NCBI GenBank assembly: GCA_963782965.1
Contig: CAWALV010000006.1
Coordinates: forward strand, 372,001 to 436,000
Direction of reading: 5' to 3'
Source of the DNA: CAWALV01 sp963782965
GTDB lineage: Bacteria > Actinomycetota > Actinomycetes > Acidothermales > Acidothermaceae
Length of the DNA: 64,000 bases
Position 1 is the first letter of the stretch, and every line of letters begins with the position of its first letter. The notes under the pieces are model-generated. The model was given only the letters and a program-made list of their open reading frames with translations, did no database searches and was not told the DNA's origin. A program made the translations under genes and the position numbers. Of the stretch, positions 17,221-25,926 are shown piece after piece.

Positions 17221-17886
17221 ATGAGCAGCGCATCGGGGCTGAAGAATGCGCCGGGCGGGACCGCGCTGTTCAAGATTGCGTTGGGCGGTGCCGCCGTCCT
17301 GCTCGTCGCCGCCTGCGCCTCGCGCAGCACCGTCTCCGGGTCGGCGAGCGGATCGGCGTCCAGCTCGCCCGCCGCGAGCAGCGCACCCGCCTCGAGCGGC
17401 TCGCCGGCGCAGGGTTCGGCGTCCGCCGGAGCCGACGCCCGGCTCACGGCTCGCCACGTCTACGGCAACCCGTCGGTCGGCGAACTGATCCTCGAACCAC
17501 CGTTGGCGACTGACGAGCCGACCGTGTCGCAGGCCGCGGCGCGCGAGCAGGTCGACCATCCGGTCGTTTCACCGAAGACGACCGGAAAGGTGTTGCTCTT
17601 CGGGCTCGCGAGGGTGACGAATGCCGGGGGGTCGCTTTCGACGAGCGGAAGCGGGCCGATCCCGGCGTTCGATTCGCGGCTGGCGTGGGTCGGCGTATAT
17701 GAACTCGCGCGCAACGCCTCCGTCATGTGCCCCGGTTCGCGGCAGAGCCCGTCATCGCTGCCGGCGCTCCTGCCGCATTACTACTTCGTTGTGCTGATCG
17801 ACGCCAAGACGGGCCAGTTCGTCACCTGGGACGAAGACGAGAGCGGCCTCACGATCCGCAAGTGCGCCGGCCTCCCGGTGACGTAG
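17221..17886 (+). CDS. Putative lipoprotein of unknown function
   Basis: This 221-residue exported protein has a signal-like stretch (FKIALGGAAVLLVAACAS) ending in a lipobox with Cys at about residue 26, so lipid anchoring is likely. A Ser/Ala/Gly/Pro-rich linker (about 28-70) follows, then a globular domain of about 150 residues. Two further Cys (CPGS near 170 and the KCAGLP end) could form a disulfide. The domain has no family I recognise; FVTWDEDESGLTIRKC hints at a beta-rich fold. ATG 17221 was preferred over GTG/ATG options 6 codons upstream. Confidence 0.7.
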   Translation: MSSASGLKNAPGGTALFKIALGGAAVLLVAACASRSTVSGSASGSASSSPAASSAPASSGSPAQGSASAGADARLTARHVYGNPSVGELILEPPLATDEPTVSQAAAREQVDHPVVSPKTTGKVLLFGLARVTNAGGSLSTSGSGPIPAFDSRLAWVGVYELARNASVMCPGSRQSPSSLPALLPHYYFVVLIDAKTGQFVTWDEDESGLTIRKCAGLPVT

Positions 17887-17889
17887 CCG

Positions 17890-18558
17890 CTACTGGCGGG
17901 TCACGGGTTCGACCCCGACGCCGACCGGGCACGACACGCCGGTGCCACCCAGGCCGCAATAGCCGTTCGGCACCTTGTACAGGTATTGCTGGTGGTAGTC
18001 CTCGGCGTAGTAGAAGGGCCCGGCGTCGGTGATCTCCGTCGTGATGTCGCCGTAGCGGGCTGCGCGCAACTGCTCGCCGTACATCTTCTTGCTTGCCTCG
18101 GCTTCGGCTCGCTGCTCGGGTGACGTCACGTAGATGGCCGAGCGGTACTGGGTGCCGTGGTCGTTGCCCTGCCGCATGCCCTGCGTCGGGTCGTGGGACT
18201 CCCAGAACACCTTGAGCAGTTCTCCGTAGCTCACCTTGGCCGGGTCGAAGACCACGAGAACGACCTCGGCGTGCCCGGTCATGCCGGTGCAGACCTCTTC
18301 GTAGGTCGGGTTGGGGGTCGACCCGCCGGCATAACCTGCGGCGGTCGTGTAGACCCCCGGCGTCTGCCAGAACTTTCGCTCAGCGCCCCAGAAGCAGCCG
18401 AGCCCGAAGATCGCGGTCTCGAGCCCGCCGGGAAACGGCGGCTCGATCGGGTGGTGCAGGACGACGTGTTGCTCGCTCAACCCGAATGGTCGCTGGTCGC
18501 GGCCGGGCAGCGCGCGGTCGGGGGAGGGCAGGGTGGTCGGTCGGCCGAAGAGTCCCAT
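17890..18558 (-). CDS. msrA: Peptide-methionine (S)-S-oxide reductase
   Basis: MsrA repairs oxidised methionine. The 222-residue protein has the catalytic motif GCFWGAERKFW (Cys near residue 54), then AGYAGGSTPNPTYEEVCTG and GHAEVVLVVFDP. YHQQYLYKVPNGYCGLGGTG carries the C-terminal resolving Cys region. The ATG is six bases after a TAACGT hexamer (18565-18570), as for other probably leaderless genes in this window. It is convergent with the lipoprotein gene, with only 3 bases between stop codons. Confidence 0.95.
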   Translation of the reverse strand: MGLFGRPTTLPSPDRALPGRDQRPFGLSEQHVVLHHPIEPPFPGGLETAIFGLGCFWGAERKFWQTPGVYTTAAGYAGGSTPNPTYEEVCTGMTGHAEVVLVVFDPAKVSYGELLKVFWESHDPTQGMRQGNDHGTQYRSAIYVTSPEQRAEAEASKKMYGEQLRAARYGDITTEITDAGPFYYAEDYHQQYLYKVPNGYCGLGGTGVSCPVGVGVEPVTRQ

Positions 18559-18684
18559 GTGACGACGTTACCTCGGCCGCCCGGCCGGCGCCGCTGGCTG
18601 ATTCTTACGATCCGGTGGCGCGGACGGCGGGTTCACAACCGCGGTTGGCGCGGGCGGGAGCGGGGCCCAGGTGTCTCTTCGGGA

Positions 18685-18722
18685 CACTCTGCTCTGTTTC
18701 GCATACGCAACAAAGCAGAGTG
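18685..18722. promoter_or_regulatory. 14-bp imperfect inverted repeat in the msrA/TMEM175 divergent gap
   Basis: Arms at 18685-18698 and 18709-18722 pair over 14 bp with one C-A mismatch and a 10-nt loop. It is the longest dyad in the 258-bp gap between divergent genes and lies outside both coding regions. It could be an operator, a hairpin in a leader, or the remnant of a small mobile repeat; nothing in the sequence decides. Confidence 0.5.
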
Positions 18723-18803
18723 CCCGGCAAGGGGTCGGCAGGGTGTGCTCGCCTAGGGCGCCCGCCACGCGGTGTCTCGCCAAGGGGGCTCGCCGCGGGC
18801 GCC

Positions 18804-18809
18804 TATCCT
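18804..18809 (+). promoter_or_regulatory. -10-like box TATCCT of the TMEM175-like gene
   Basis: The hexamer TATCCT ends seven bases before ATG 18817. That spacing would place transcription start at or next to the A of the start codon. No Shine-Dalgarno sequence is visible. Confidence 0.5.
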
Positions 18810-18816
18810 TCCGGCT

Positions 18817-19398
18817 ATGCGGACCAGCCGGGTGGAGGCATTCAGCGACGGCGTCGTCGCGATCCTGATCACCATCATGGTGCTCGGACTCAACGCCCCG
18901 CACGGTACCGACCTGGCGTCGCTTCGCCCGCTTGCGCCGGTCTTCCTCACCTACGTGCTGAGTTTCGTCAACCTCGGCATCTACTGGAACAACCACCATC
19001 ACTTGCTGCAGATGACCGAGCGAGTCACGGGCGCCGTGCTGTGGGCGAACCTGCACCTGCTGTTTTGGCTCTCGCTCGTTCCGTTCACCACGAGTTGGAT
19101 GGGCGAGAACCATTTCGCAACGCTGCCGACTGCTGTTTACGGCGGCGTATTGCTCGCTGCGGCTCTCGCCTACTACGTGCTGCAGCGGTCGATCGTCGCC
19201 TCGCAAGGCCCGTCGTCAAGGCTCGCCGGTGCGATCGGGCGCGACGTCAAAGGCAAGATTTCACCCGCGATCTATGCGGTCGCGATCCCGCTTGCGTTCG
19301 CGAACCGCTGGACAGCGCTCGCGCTTTACGTCGTCGTCGCCCTGATGTGGCTGGTACCTGACCGCCGGTTGGAGAGCCGCCTTCTCGAAGCCGGCTGA
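18817..19398 (+). CDS. TMEM175/DUF1211-family membrane protein (putative cation channel)
   Basis: This 193-residue protein has the TMEM175 family signature: RVEAFSDGVVAILITIMVL in the first membrane helix (the FSDG motif), then YWNNHHHLL after the third and six hydrophobic segments in total. Bacterial members form tetrameric, weakly K+-selective channels. ATG 18817 fits both the family start and the upstream -10-like box. It is adjacent to, and convergent with, an MscS-type channel gene, so an osmotic or ion role is possible but inferred. Confidence 0.87.
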   Translation: MRTSRVEAFSDGVVAILITIMVLGLNAPHGTDLASLRPLAPVFLTYVLSFVNLGIYWNNHHHLLQMTERVTGAVLWANLHLLFWLSLVPFTTSWMGENHFATLPTAVYGGVLLAAALAYYVLQRSIVASQGPSSRLAGAIGRDVKGKISPAIYAVAIPLAFANRWTALALYVVVALMWLVPDRRLESRLLEAG

Positions 19399-19408
19399 CG
19401 ATGCGCGC

Positions 19409-20107
19409 TCAGGGCAGCAGCCGTTGCCGTTCCTGGACGGCGGGTGGCTCACGTCGTCCGGTCGCGGCGGCGAGCACTGCGGCGTTGGGCAGCGAGATCG
19501 GCCCCTCTTCGGTGTTCAGCACGGTGAACATCAGGGTGATCGCCGCGACGTGACCGTCGTACCTGCCGCCGAGCGCGCCCGCTCGCAGCGTGATGTAGTC
19601 GCCGACGACGAAGGGGCGGGAGACGAGCAGCACGACGCCGGCGAAAGCGTTGCCGAGCGCCTGCTGGGCCGCGAGCCCGATGACGACGCTGCCGATGGCG
19701 CCGGAGAGGAGCACGCTTTCGACCCGCACGGCGAGCAGGCCGAGGACGACGACGAGGACGCCGAGGTAGCCGATGATCTGGATCGCGAGCCGCAGCGACC
19801 CTGCTGCGGCGGGGCTGCCGCGGTGGCGGACCAGCCGCGCCACCTCGTCGGCCGCGAGCCGCACGCCGGCCAGGCCAGATACGACGCATACGCCGATGGC
19901 TACCCAGCTGCCGACGCGGTGAGACTGCCAAACGGCGGGCTGCCCGCCCACCAGGTGAGTCGCGTGGATGCCGTGCAATCCCACCGTGACGCTGGCGGAA
20001 ACGAAGAAGACCACCGCAGCGGCCACGGCCCGCCGAAACCTCGGGCGCACGATCAGCTCGCGGGCGTCCGTCAGGGCGGCAGCGCCACGCCGACGCCCGA
20101 CATGCAT
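19409..20107 (-). CDS. MscS-family mechanosensitive channel, short form
   Basis: This 232-residue channel-like protein has three or four membrane segments. The pore-lining helix region GSVVIGLAAQQALGNAFAGVVLL is followed by the MscS beta-domain start SRPFVVGDYITL. The protein ends soon after the beta domain (SLPNAAVL), so the large C-terminal cage of E. coli MscS is missing. GAGGAGGG before the ATG at 20107 supports the start. It is divergent from metB. Confidence 0.85.
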   Translation of the reverse strand: MHVGRRRGAAALTDARELIVRPRFRRAVAAAVVFFVSASVTVGLHGIHATHLVGGQPAVWQSHRVGSWVAIGVCVVSGLAGVRLAADEVARLVRHRGSPAAAGSLRLAIQIIGYLGVLVVVLGLLAVRVESVLLSGAIGSVVIGLAAQQALGNAFAGVVLLVSRPFVVGDYITLRAGALGGRYDGHVAAITLMFTVLNTEEGPISLPNAAVLAAATGRREPPAVQERQRLLP

Positions 20108-20211
20108 GCCGCCCTCCTCGCCACCGGTGCCTCGCCGACGTGCTCATGGGTGTTGTGCAGCAAAATAGCGGCTCGCTGGTCGTAGCCGCGCAGGTGCTGT
20201 CGCGAGCGGGA

Positions 20212-20217
20212 TAACCT
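20212..20217 (+). promoter_or_regulatory. -10-like box TAACCT of metB
   Basis: TAACCT ends six bases before ATG 20224 and no ribosome binding site lies between, consistent with a leaderless transcript. Confidence 0.5.
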
Positions 20218-20223
20218 CTGGCC

Positions 20224-21381
20224 ATGGCTGAACGTCGAGGAGACTCCCGGTTCGAAACGGTCGCGATCCACGCAGGTCAGGATGCTGATCCGCGCACCGG
20301 GGCCGTCGTCCCCCCGATATACCAGGTTTCGACCTTCCGCCAGGACGCCGTCGGCGAGCCACGCGATGGCTGGGAGTACAGCCGATCGGGAAACCCGACC
20401 CGGGCTGCGTTGGAGGAATGCCTGGCCGCACTGGAGGCCGGCAGTCGCGGGTTCGCGTTCGCGAGCGGGCTGGCTGCCGAGGACTGTGTGTTGCGCACCG
20501 TGTGTGCGCCGGGCTCACACGTCGTCCTGTCGAACGACGCCTACGGTGGCACCTACCGCCTGATCGCGCAGGTGCTCAACTCGTGGGGCGTCGAATACAC
20601 GGCGGTGTCGTTGTCAGACCTCGACGCGGTGCATTCCGCCGTCCGGCGCAACACCAGGCTGATCTGGTGCGAGACGCCGAGCAATCCGCTGCTCGGCATT
20701 TCCGACATCAAGGCCCTGGCGGGTATCGCGCGAGATGTCACGGCCCTGCTCGTCGTCGACAACACGTTCGCCTCGCCCTACCTGCAACGCCCGCTCACTC
20801 TCGGTGCCGACATCGTCGTGCACTCCACCACGAAGTACCTCGGCGGCCATTCCGACGTCGTCGGTGGCGCCGTCGTCGTGTCCGATCCCGAACTCGGTGA
20901 GCGGGTGGCGTTCCATCAAAACGCGATGGGGGCGGTCGCCGGGCCGTTCGATTCCTGGCTCACGCTGCGCGGCGTGAAGACGCTGGCGGTGCGGATGGAG
21001 CGGCACTGCGCCAACGCGGCCCGAATAGCCGACTACCTCGTCGAGCATCCGGCGGTTTCCGAGGTGCGATACCCGGGGTTGGCGACGCACCCGGGCCACG
21101 ACGTGGCGACCGAGCAGATGGCCGCCTTCGGCGGCATGGTGTCGTTTCACGTCGCCGCAGGCGAAGCCAAAGCTGTCGAGGCGTGCAACCGGGCCCGGCT
21201 GTTCACCCTCGCCGAATCCCTCGGCGGTGTCGAGTCGTTGATCGAGCACCCGGCTCGCATGACCCACGTCTCGGCTGCGGGAAGCGCTCTCGAGGTGCCG
21301 GCCGACCTGGTGCGGCTCTCGGTCGGCATCGAAAACATCGATGACCTGCTCGCCGATCTCGACAATGCGCTGGCGGGTTGA
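20224..21381 (+). CDS. metB: Cystathionine gamma-synthase / gamma-lyase family PLP enzyme
   Basis: This 385-residue fold-type I PLP enzyme of sulfur amino-acid metabolism has PLP contacts in EYSRSGNPTR and FASGLAAED, the Asp in LLVVDNTFASPYLQ and the Schiff-base Lys in VHSTTKYLGGHSD near residue 205. The C-terminal ESLGGVESLIEHPARMTH segment is typical. Synthase and lyase cannot be told apart from these motifs. The partner cbs lies 6 kb upstream in the window, and in M. tuberculosis the corresponding order is cbs, pra, metB. Transsulfuration in either direction is plausible. Confidence 0.93.
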   Translation: MAERRGDSRFETVAIHAGQDADPRTGAVVPPIYQVSTFRQDAVGEPRDGWEYSRSGNPTRAALEECLAALEAGSRGFAFASGLAAEDCVLRTVCAPGSHVVLSNDAYGGTYRLIAQVLNSWGVEYTAVSLSDLDAVHSAVRRNTRLIWCETPSNPLLGISDIKALAGIARDVTALLVVDNTFASPYLQRPLTLGADIVVHSTTKYLGGHSDVVGGAVVVSDPELGERVAFHQNAMGAVAGPFDSWLTLRGVKTLAVRMERHCANAARIADYLVEHPAVSEVRYPGLATHPGHDVATEQMAAFGGMVSFHVAAGEAKAVEACNRARLFTLAESLGGVESLIEHPARMTHVSAAGSALEVPADLVRLSVGIENIDDLLADLDNALAG

Positions 21382-21404
21382 ACTGCTGAGGAGTAGAGGC
21401 ATCA

Positions 21405-22145
21405 CTACCGACGTGAGGCCGCAGCGGTTCGCAGCATCTCCTGCATCGCGACCGCGTTGCGCACCGCCGCAGCGCCGGGGTCGTTGTTGAAGTACACGAA
21501 GGTCTCGTCGCCGCCGTAGGTTTCGTCGATGCGGCGCAACCACTTGCGTAGCACGGCTTTGCCGTAGTCGGGCGGGAACGCGGCTCGCCCCTCGTGCAAC
21601 CGCACGTAACCCCAGTCGGCCGTTCGCCACATCGGTGCCACTGGCGAGCCGAGCCGGTCCGACCACGTCAGCGCTGCGTTCCGCTCTTCCAGCACCCGGC
21701 GCACCTCTGGCGTCCACCAGGTCTCGTGTCGCGGTTCGACCGCCACTCGCACGGAGGTCGGGAAACACTGCAGCGTCTGCGCCAGCCGGTCGACGTCCAC
21801 CCGCATCGTCGGTGGCAGCTGCACCAGGATCGGGCCGAGCCGATCCCCTAGACCGCGGACGGCGGCGAGCAGCCGTTGGACCGGCTCCTGCGGATCCTTC
21901 AGCCGCTTGATATGGGTCAGGAACCGGCTGGCCTTGACCGCCATCGAAAAGCCGTCGGGCAGCGCGCCGGCCCACTTCTCGAACGTCTCGACTGCCGGCA
22001 ACCGGTAGAAGGCGTTGTCGCATTCGACGGTGTCGAACCGCTGCCCGTAGTGGCGAAGCCACGCCGTCTTCGCCAGATCGTGCGGGTAGACCGCGTCGCG
22101 CCAGTCGTCGTACTGCCAACCGCAGGTGCCGACCCGAACGCTCAC
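21405..22145 (-). CDS. DUF72 family protein
   Basis: The 246-residue protein has the DUF72 TIM-barrel pattern: RVGTCGWQYDDWRDAVYP at the start, a FDTVECDNAFYRLP strand, a FSMAVKASRFLTHIKRL segment and a terminal ETFVYFNNDPGAAAVRNA. The molecular function of the family is not settled. The start is GTG 22145. It is convergent with metB and is followed upstream by two more minus-strand membrane protein genes. Confidence 0.88.
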   Translation of the reverse strand: MSVRVGTCGWQYDDWRDAVYPHDLAKTAWLRHYGQRFDTVECDNAFYRLPAVETFEKWAGALPDGFSMAVKASRFLTHIKRLKDPQEPVQRLLAAVRGLGDRLGPILVQLPPTMRVDVDRLAQTLQCFPTSVRVAVEPRHETWWTPEVRRVLEERNAALTWSDRLGSPVAPMWRTADWGYVRLHEGRAAFPPDYGKAVLRKWLRRIDETYGGDETFVYFNNDPGAAAVRNAVAMQEMLRTAAASRR

Positions 22146-22213
22146 TCCTCAGGTCTACCCACGAAACCGCCGCTTGGCCACCGGCGAAAGGCCCGGGCCG
22201 CCTGCGCGAGGTG

Positions 22214-22642
22214 TCAGGTACCCGGCCGCCACACCATGAGGACGAGCACGACGAGCCAGATCAGCGCGACGGTGGACGCGACCGCGACGATCCGGCCGCG
22301 GTGAACGTCGGCGGATTCGCCGGCCTCGAGCGCCGAGATCGCCTTGCGCTGGTCGCGTTCGACGATCGCCATGATCAAGATGAAGCCGACGACGAAGAGC
22401 GTGAAAGAGGCGGTCAGCCACGGCTTGGCCAGCTCCGCGTGCCCGACGGCCGCCCCGAACGCCAGCACCAGCAGCGAACCCCACCCGTACGTGCGCGTGG
22501 CGCGATTGAGGTGCCGGACGACGGCGATGTCGCCGGTGCGGAGGTAGCGGGGGGTCGTCGTCGTGACGATCGTCAGCGGGCCGAGCAGGAAGATGACCGC
22601 AGCGAGGTGCAGCCACAGGAGGATCTTCTCGCCACCGGACAT
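22214..22642 (-). CDS. Small integral membrane protein, four helices
   Basis: This 142-residue protein has four hydrophobic segments (about 8-27, 53-70, 78-97 and 118-138) and conserved-looking His/Arg residues in the loops (ATRTYGWGS, ERDQRKAI). It resembles DUF2269-type small membrane proteins, but the match is weak. TAAGGT at 22649-22654 lies six bases before the ATG, suggesting a leaderless message separate from the MFS gene upstream. Function is unknown. Confidence 0.7.
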   Translation of the reverse strand: MSGGEKILLWLHLAAVIFLLGPLTIVTTTTPRYLRTGDIAVVRHLNRATRTYGWGSLLVLAFGAAVGHAELAKPWLTASFTLFVVGFILIMAIVERDQRKAISALEAGESADVHRGRIVAVASTVALIWLVVLVLMVWRPGT

Positions 22643-22651
22643 GCTCCGACC

Positions 22652-23863
22652 TTAGCCGATCTCGGCGAACTCCAGTTTCGTCGCCTGCCGCGATTCAGGC
22701 GCGCGGCTCGCCACCACCGCCGCTGCGCCGAGCACTGCAGCGGTCACCCAGAACGCCGTTGCGTAGGAGGTCGAATCGACGACCCAGCCCGCAACAACCG
22801 GCCCACTCATCGAGCCACCGTCGCCGGCCATCTGGAACGCGGCAACCGCCGTGCCGCTGCGCTTGCCGGCGACATCGCCGACCACGGCGGCCGGTGCGAC
22901 GTCGAGGAGACCGGAGCCCACGCCGAACACGACCATGGCCGCGACGTAGCCGACGAGACTCGGTGCGAGCGCCAGCAATACCATCGCAGATGCCGACAAC
23001 GCGCAGCCGGCCACCATCACCGGTCGGCGTCCCCACTCATCTGCCCGGCGACCGGCGGGCATCAGGACGAGCGCGTTCGTAGCTGCCATCACGGTGAAGC
23101 CGATGCCCACCCACCGGATGTTCTGGTGCAACGACAAGACGACGAAGAGCGGCACCAAAGCGCTGCGCACGCCCATCGCGGCCCAGGAGTCGGCGAAGTT
23201 CGAAAACAGCGCGGCCTGGTAGGAGCGTTGCTTCAACGTTCGGAGCAGGCCGCTCCCTTCTTCGGCACCTGCGCCCTTCACCGGCCTCTCCGCGAGCGGT
23301 GTGTGCCGCAGGCCCACCAGCGCGACAGTGCCGGCTACCGCAAGCGTGCCGGCGTAGACGTAGAACGGCGCCCGGATCGACCACGCGATCAACGGGCTGC
23401 CGAGAGCCGGGCCGGAGATCCCGCCGAGCAGGAACCCGCCGCTGAACAAGCCGGCCGAGCGGCCGCGTTGATGGGGCTCGACGATCCGCAGCAGCAGGCC
23501 CATCGCGCCGACGGAGAACATCGCCGATCCCACGCCGCCTGCACCGCGCAGCAACAGCAGCTGCAGGTAACTGTTCGCCAGCCCGGCGAGCGCGGAGCTG
23601 ACCGCGACGATCGTGATACCCGTGGCGAGCACGATGCGCTCGCCGATCGCGTTCACCAGCCGCCCGACGGCGAGCGCCGAGGCCAGCCGCATCAGCGCGA
23701 ACGCGGAGATGACCGCACCGACCGCCGTGTTGCTCACGCCGAACTCGTGGGCGAACAGCGGGATCGCCGGCGACAGGATGCCGAAGCCGACCGCGACGGA
23801 GAACGCCACCGCCGACAACACCGCGACTTCTCGCGGCAACCCCCGGAAGACCTTCAGCTGCAC
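22652..23863 (-). CDS. Major facilitator superfamily transporter, 12-helix
   Basis: This 403-residue carrier has about twelve membrane segments. The first helix reads VAFSVAVGFGILSPAIPLFA. The loop between helices 2 and 3 has the MFS motif-A-like GRLVNAIGER, and the second-half copy is AGRRADEWGRRPV. It belongs to the MDR-type DHA1 group, but substrate and direction cannot be read. GTG 23863 follows a TAGCGT hexamer (23870-23875) by six bases, which supports this start. Confidence 0.85.
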   Translation of the reverse strand: MQLKVFRGLPREVAVLSAVAFSVAVGFGILSPAIPLFAHEFGVSNTAVGAVISAFALMRLASALAVGRLVNAIGERIVLATGITIVAVSSALAGLANSYLQLLLLRGAGGVGSAMFSVGAMGLLLRIVEPHQRGRSAGLFSGGFLLGGISGPALGSPLIAWSIRAPFYVYAGTLAVAGTVALVGLRHTPLAERPVKGAGAEEGSGLLRTLKQRSYQAALFSNFADSWAAMGVRSALVPLFVVLSLHQNIRWVGIGFTVMAATNALVLMPAGRRADEWGRRPVMVAGCALSASAMVLLALAPSLVGYVAAMVVFGVGSGLLDVAPAAVVGDVAGKRSGTAVAAFQMAGDGGSMSGPVVAGWVVDSTSYATAFWVTAAVLGAAAVVASRAPESRQATKLEFAEIG

Positions 23864-23930
23864 GGCGTCACGCTACTCGTCGGCGTCCGACCTGCCCTTA
23901 GACCTGCCCGGGCGCCCCCGGAGAGCGTGG

Positions 23931-25925
23931 TCAACCTCGGGCGGCAGCTGCTCGCCCGCGGCGGGCTCGCAAGTAATCGCTGACCACGTAGTCGCCCAGC
24001 TTGTCGCCGGACGGCGAGAAGACCCGGCCGCCGTTTCGTTTGGCGAGAAGCTCGACGAAGTCGACCAGGCCGGCGTCGTCGGCCAGCATGAAGACGTTCA
24101 ACGTCGCGCCGCGTCGAGTCATCTTGTCGGCCTCGGCCAGCGTGAGGCTGAGCGTGTGCCGCGACGGCGGCCAGTCGAAGGAGTAGTCGCCGTTCGGCAT
24201 CAGGTGTGCGGTCGGCTCGCCGTCGGTCACCACCAGCACAACGGGCTCGTGCTCGGGGTGGCGGTCGAGGAAGCGGCCGGCGATGAGCAGCGCGTGTTGG
24301 AGATTCGTGCCCTGCACCATCTCGGCGTCCAGCCCGGCCAGCTCGGTCGGTTGCAGCACCCGCGCGTAGTTGGAGAAGCCGATCACTTGCAACGCGTCCT
24401 GCGGGAACCGGGTCGTCACCAGCGAGTGCAGAGCGAGAGCGGTCGACTTCGCCGCTCCCCACGTGCCGCGCAGGGTCATCGACCACGAGAGGTCGACGAG
24501 CAGGCACACCGCGGCGGAGGTGCGCCGTTCCGTCTCGGTCACCTCGAAGTCGTCGACGTGCAAGCGCACACCGCCGGCACCGCCACGTGACACGCCGTTG
24601 CGCCGGATCGCGTTCTGCACGGTGCGCACCACATCGATGGGCTGCTCGTCACCGAACTGCCACGGGCGCGACGAGCCGGTCAGCTCACCTGCTGCACCCG
24701 CGTCGGGCACATCGTGATCGCCCCGGCTGGACGACGACAGCGACGCGAACACCCGCCGCAACGCGGTCGCGCCGAGCCGGCGGACGGCCTTCGGCGTCAG
24801 CTCGAGCTGGCCGCTCTCGCGCCGCAGGTAGCCCTGCCGTTCGAGCTCGCGTTCGATCTCGCGCAGTTGCCGGAGGTCGTCGACGGCTCTGCGGCCGAGC
24901 GCGCGACGAACCTCTTCCTCGTCGATGTCGGCCAAGCTCGCGCCGGGGTAGTCCTGCCCGAGCGTCGACTCGAGGTCTTCGAGGTCGGCGAGTTCCTCGA
25001 GGGCACTCGTGGCGTCGGACATACCGAGCGGTTGCTCGCCGCGCATCCGCTGCCGGCCGTTCCAGTCGAGGTCGGGACGCCGCTGCCGCAGCGCGTCGCC
25101 CAGCCGCGACATCTCCGCGGCCAGGCCCATGTCTTCCATCGCCTGCGACATCAACGCGGCCAGCTCGTCGCGCTGCTGCGGCGTCATCGACGCGAGCATG
25201 CGCTCCATGGCCGCTGCGCGCCGGGCCAGGGAGTCGACGAGTTCTTCGAGGTTCGCCGGATTGTCGGGGAAGAACTGGCCGTGCTTGGCCATGAACTGCT
25301 CGAACTGCTCCGCCGTGTGCTCGCCGCGCGAGTCGGCGGCGAGCATCTCGTTGAGATCGGCCAGCATGTCCTTGACCGCTTGCATCGACTCCGACGCCTG
25401 CGGCGAGCCCGAACGCATCTGCTGCAGCGCGGTCTTCATGCCGCGGAACTGGGAGTCGAGCAGTTCCTCGCGCAGCAGGTTCTTCAACTGCTCGTAGGTT
25501 TCGCGCGCCTCGGGGGAGCGCCATTCGTAGTCGCTCAGTGCCCTGATCGCCCGCGCCGGATCGTTCGGCAGCGTGTCGAGCTCGTCTTCGCGCAGCCGGG
25601 CGTCGTCACTCGGGTCGGGGAACAGCGCCGCACGTTCCTGCCCGACTGCTTTGTCGAGCAGCGCGCGCGCTTCCTCCAGGGTGCCGCCGAGCTTGCCGCT
25701 CTCCCGCAGGGCACGGCGGCGTTGCCTCACCTGGCGCAGCAGGTCCTCGGTGCCGCGCAGGCCGCTCGCACCGCGGCGCAACAGATCACGCAACGCGTCG
25801 CGGGTGTTCGCGCCGTCCAACACGGCGTCGCCGAGCTCGTCCAACGCCTCGGCGACGTCGTACGGCGGGGCGAGCGGGTCGGGCCCGTCGTCCCACGGGC
25901 CGTACCGGTACGCCGGGCCACTCAT
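23931..25925 (-). CDS. VWA-domain protein, partner of the MoxR-like ATPase
   Basis: This 664-residue cytosolic protein has a C-terminal von Willebrand A domain (about 455-645) whose metal site DLSWS is intact, with Thr in MVQGTNLQ and Asp in VVTDGEPTAH. The N-terminal 400 residues are helical, rich in Arg/Leu/Glu, with Met-rich helices such as AMERMLASMTPQQRDEL. It lies directly after the AAA ATPase gene (1 base apart) and is almost certainly cotranscribed. MoxR-VWA pairs act like chelatases or chaperones that insert cofactors or remodel complexes. The target here is unknown. Confidence 0.87.
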   Translation of the reverse strand: MSGPAYRYGPWDDGPDPLAPPYDVAEALDELGDAVLDGANTRDALRDLLRRGASGLRGTEDLLRQVRQRRRALRESGKLGGTLEEARALLDKAVGQERAALFPDPSDDARLREDELDTLPNDPARAIRALSDYEWRSPEARETYEQLKNLLREELLDSQFRGMKTALQQMRSGSPQASESMQAVKDMLADLNEMLAADSRGEHTAEQFEQFMAKHGQFFPDNPANLEELVDSLARRAAAMERMLASMTPQQRDELAALMSQAMEDMGLAAEMSRLGDALRQRRPDLDWNGRQRMRGEQPLGMSDATSALEELADLEDLESTLGQDYPGASLADIDEEEVRRALGRRAVDDLRQLREIERELERQGYLRRESGQLELTPKAVRRLGATALRRVFASLSSSSRGDHDVPDAGAAGELTGSSRPWQFGDEQPIDVVRTVQNAIRRNGVSRGGAGGVRLHVDDFEVTETERRTSAAVCLLVDLSWSMTLRGTWGAAKSTALALHSLVTTRFPQDALQVIGFSNYARVLQPTELAGLDAEMVQGTNLQHALLIAGRFLDRHPEHEPVVLVVTDGEPTAHLMPNGDYSFDWPPSRHTLSLTLAEADKMTRRGATLNVFMLADDAGLVDFVELLAKRNGGRVFSPSGDKLGDYVVSDYLRARRGRAAAARG

Positions 25926-25926
25926 G

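Noticed and set aside
22211..23983. 590-residue plus-strand frame rich in Arg, Asp, Gln
   Set aside because: It is antisense to an MFS transporter and a membrane protein with clear helices; the composition is typical of a shadow frame.
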